DNA of 6,374 bases. It comes from Deltaproteobacteria bacterium (lineage in GTDB: Bacteria > Desulfobacterota > DSM-4660 > Desulfatiglandales > B25-G16). A program made the position numbers and the translations under genes. The notes under the pieces are model-generated. The model saw nothing but the letters and a program-made list of their open reading frames with translations, searched no databases and had not been told where the DNA came from. Of this stretch, positions 4,930 through 6,374 are shown piece after piece. The stretch lies in contig JAFDDS010000275.1 in NCBI GenBank assembly GCA_019310745.1, forward strand, positions 1-6,374, given 5' to 3'. The number at the start of each line of letters is the position of its first letter. Positions within the stretch are counted from its first letter, which is position 1.

Positions 4930-6374
4930 ATGAAATACACTGAAAAGCAGGTTAACGTACCATTATGTGCAATATCTACCACCTCTGGACTGGTGAATAA
5001 GACCGGAACCTGGAAGTTTGCCCAACCTCTCTTTATTGATCGCATTTCTCCGTGTAACCAGCAATGCCCTGCTGGCGAAGACATCACTGGATATATGTAT
5101 CTGGCTGGTCAGGGGAAATTTGAAGAAGCATGGAGATTAATTATGGAGGAAAATCCCTTCCCTGCAATCATGGGACGGGTGTGTTTCCATACCTGTGAGG
5201 AGGAGTGTAACAGAAAAGACCACGATGAGGCTGTATCGATCCACACAGTAGAATGCTTTATCGGTGACTATGCCCTTTCCCATCTGTATCGATCCACACA
5301 GTAGAATGCTTTATCGGTGACTATGCCCTTTCCCATGGTCTCACAATACCAGGCATCCAACCAGAAAAGGGTAAAAAGGTTGCTATTGTCGGTGCTGGTC
5401 CTGGAGGCATGAGTGCAGCCTACCACTTGAGGCGTATGGGATATATTGTTACTATATTTGACTCTCATCAGAGCCCTGGCGGTATCATGCGCTATGGTAT
5501 TCCTTCCTACAGGCTCCCTCGTAAGATACTTGATGGTGAGATCAGCAGACTGTACGATATAGGGATAGAATTTAACATGGGAGTAAGGGTAGGTACAGAT
5601 ATCACCTGGGATTCCCTTGAAAGCCAGTTTGATGCTGTATTCATTGCTATTGGGACCTGGGAAGAAACTAATCTTGGTATTGAGGGCATAAACACGAAAG
5701 GAATATTTAATGCCCTTGAATTTTTGCATGAGATAAACCTTGATAAAAACCCAAAGATAGGCAAAAAAATTAGTGTCATTGGCGGAGGAAACAGCGCCAT
5801 AGACTGTGCTAGATCCTCCCGTAGACTCGGAGCAGAGGTAACCATTATCTATCGTAGAACTGAGAAAGAGATGCCAGCACACCCGGAGGAGATTGAAATG
5901 GCAAAGGAAGAGGGTGTTCAATTTCTCTTTCTTGCAGCACCACAAGGGATATCTGGCAATGAGCACATTACAGGTATCACACTCGAAAAGATGGCACTGG
6001 GAGATGTGGACAGCTCTGGCCGAAGACGACCGCTCCCAACTGGGGAGACCTTTGCTATTGATTGTGACGGGATGATAATCGCTATAGGGGAGGCTACTCA
6101 CGTGGCTGACCTTCCCTCCTTTATCGCGCAGAAAAAAGGAGTTGTTACAACCGATCAGATGGGACACACTGATCACTCAAAGATCTTTGCTGGAGGAGAC
6201 ATTATCGATATCCCCCATACAGTCACGCATGCTATCGGCTCAGGCAAGCGTGCCGCCATAGCTATTGACCAATTTCTTGAGGGAATAAAGGCTGATGAAG
6301 GCAGCTTCAATCAATTCAGGTGGGGGGCAAAAGGAAATGTGAGTGTTGGCCGTATACAGGGAGCAACCCAGTTT
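4930..6374 (+). pseudogene. FAD/NAD(P)-binding, Fe-S (GltD/PadH-like) oxidoreductase subunit, frame broken by 53-bp duplication; right end outside window
   Basis: This would be the electron-transfer subunit linking the 2-oxoacid oxidoreductase to NAD(P)H. The ATG follows GAGAGGA (4916-4922). Residues 1-118 form the Fer4_20-type N-terminus: NKTGTW (23-28), CNQQCPAGEDI with Cys42 and Cys46, ENPFPAIMGRVC and Cys85, 89, 93. After His118 the frame enters a second copy of a 53-bp unit and stops at 5302-5304. The frame starting with GGT at 5337 then continues without a stop to the window edge. With one copy removed, the protein reads IGDYALSHGLTIPGIQPEKG, the FAD fold VAIVGAGPGG (GAGPGG 137-142), the NAD(P) fold VIGGGNSAIDCA (GGGNSA 267-272), YRR (290-292) with EMPAHPEEIEMA, and FAGGDIID (AGGD 403-406) with a following AIGSGKRAA helix, at least 464 residues. 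Relatives often carry C-terminal ferredoxin clusters, which would lie beyond the edge. YRR resembles NADPH-using GltD, but the cofactor is not settled. Confidence 0.9.
5231..5336 (+). repeat. Perfect 53-bp tandem duplication inside the FAD-subunit gene
   Basis: Bases 5231-5283 and 5284-5336 are identical over all 53 positions, each running from CTGTATCGATCC to CCCTTTCCCAT. Because 53 is not a multiple of three, the second copy moves the reading frame and brings in a TAG at 5302-5304. Bases just outside the pair differ (G before copy one against T before copy two; C after copy one against G after copy two), so there is no extra microhomology at the junction. The repeated bases encode an ordinary part of the protein (SIHTVECFIGDYALSH), so this is a duplication of gene sequence, not an inserted element. 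Confidence 0.97.

Noticed and set aside
5268..5304. Programmed -1 frameshifting to bypass the stop created by the duplication
   Set aside because: The frames differ by the right amount, but the overlap has no X-XXY-YYZ slippery heptamer in the zero frame (codons GCC CTT TCC CAT) and no obvious downstream pseudoknot; the duplication itself explains the frame change.
5268..6176. 302-codon open frame on the minus strand
   Set aside because: It lies opposite the FAD-subunit gene, whose plus-strand frame has clear FAD and NAD(P) motifs; the antisense translation has no domain character.

Overview
The window looks like a piece of an anaerobic bacterium's chromosome. The gene content (TRAP carboxylate transporter, ferredoxin-type 2-oxoacid oxidoreductase gamma subunit, NAD(P)H/FAD Fe-S subunit of the GltD/PadH type, stand-alone corrinoid-activation protein) is typical of Desulfobacterota-like sulfate reducers or syntrophs. 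That placement is inferred from gene content, not from a marker gene. No rRNA, tRNA, CRISPR array or recognisable transposase was seen.

Layout. (1) 1-1403, plus strand: the tail of a probable TRAP small permease (DctQ), then the large permease DctM, which is broken by a frameshift near 344-347. A weak stem-loop with a T-run sits on the dctM stop codon. (2) 1404-2015: a 612-base convergent gap with no credible gene but several short inverted repeats, the largest GC-rich (1893-1930). (3) 2016-2867, minus strand: an intact panB (ketopantoate hydroxymethyltransferase) with its metal-binding and catalytic residues present. (4) 2868-3290: a divergent control region with a plausible panB promoter, a very good sigma70-type promoter for the rightward gene, and operator-like repeats. 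(5) 3291-3968, plus: a 225-residue protein of the B12-dependent methionine synthase activation-domain family with a C-terminal Cx2Cx4C motif. (6) 3969-4245: a control region with a sigma70-like promoter and three AGAATTC elements. (7) 4246-4797, plus: gamma subunit of a 2-oxoacid:acceptor oxidoreductase. (8) 4930-6374 and beyond, plus: the FAD/NAD(P)/Fe-S electron-transfer subunit of the same complex, interrupted by a perfect 53-bp tandem duplication that shifts the frame; removing one copy restores one continuous reading frame to the window edge.

How the genes may work together. The gamma and FAD subunits should belong to one CoA-acylating 2-oxoacid dehydrogenase that passes electrons to or from NAD(P)H, resembling phenylglyoxylate dehydrogenase (Pad) of anaerobic aromatic degraders; alpha and beta subunits are expected beyond the right edge. 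The TRAP permease would import a carboxylate. PanB acts on 2-oxoisovalerate, itself a 2-oxoacid, but it is on the opposite strand and a functional link is only a guess.

The most notable observation is that two of the five well-recognised genes carry frame lesions that are easy to define, in an otherwise well-conserved window. The 53-bp duplication is either a real and potentially reversible off-switch, recent gene decay, or an assembly artefact.
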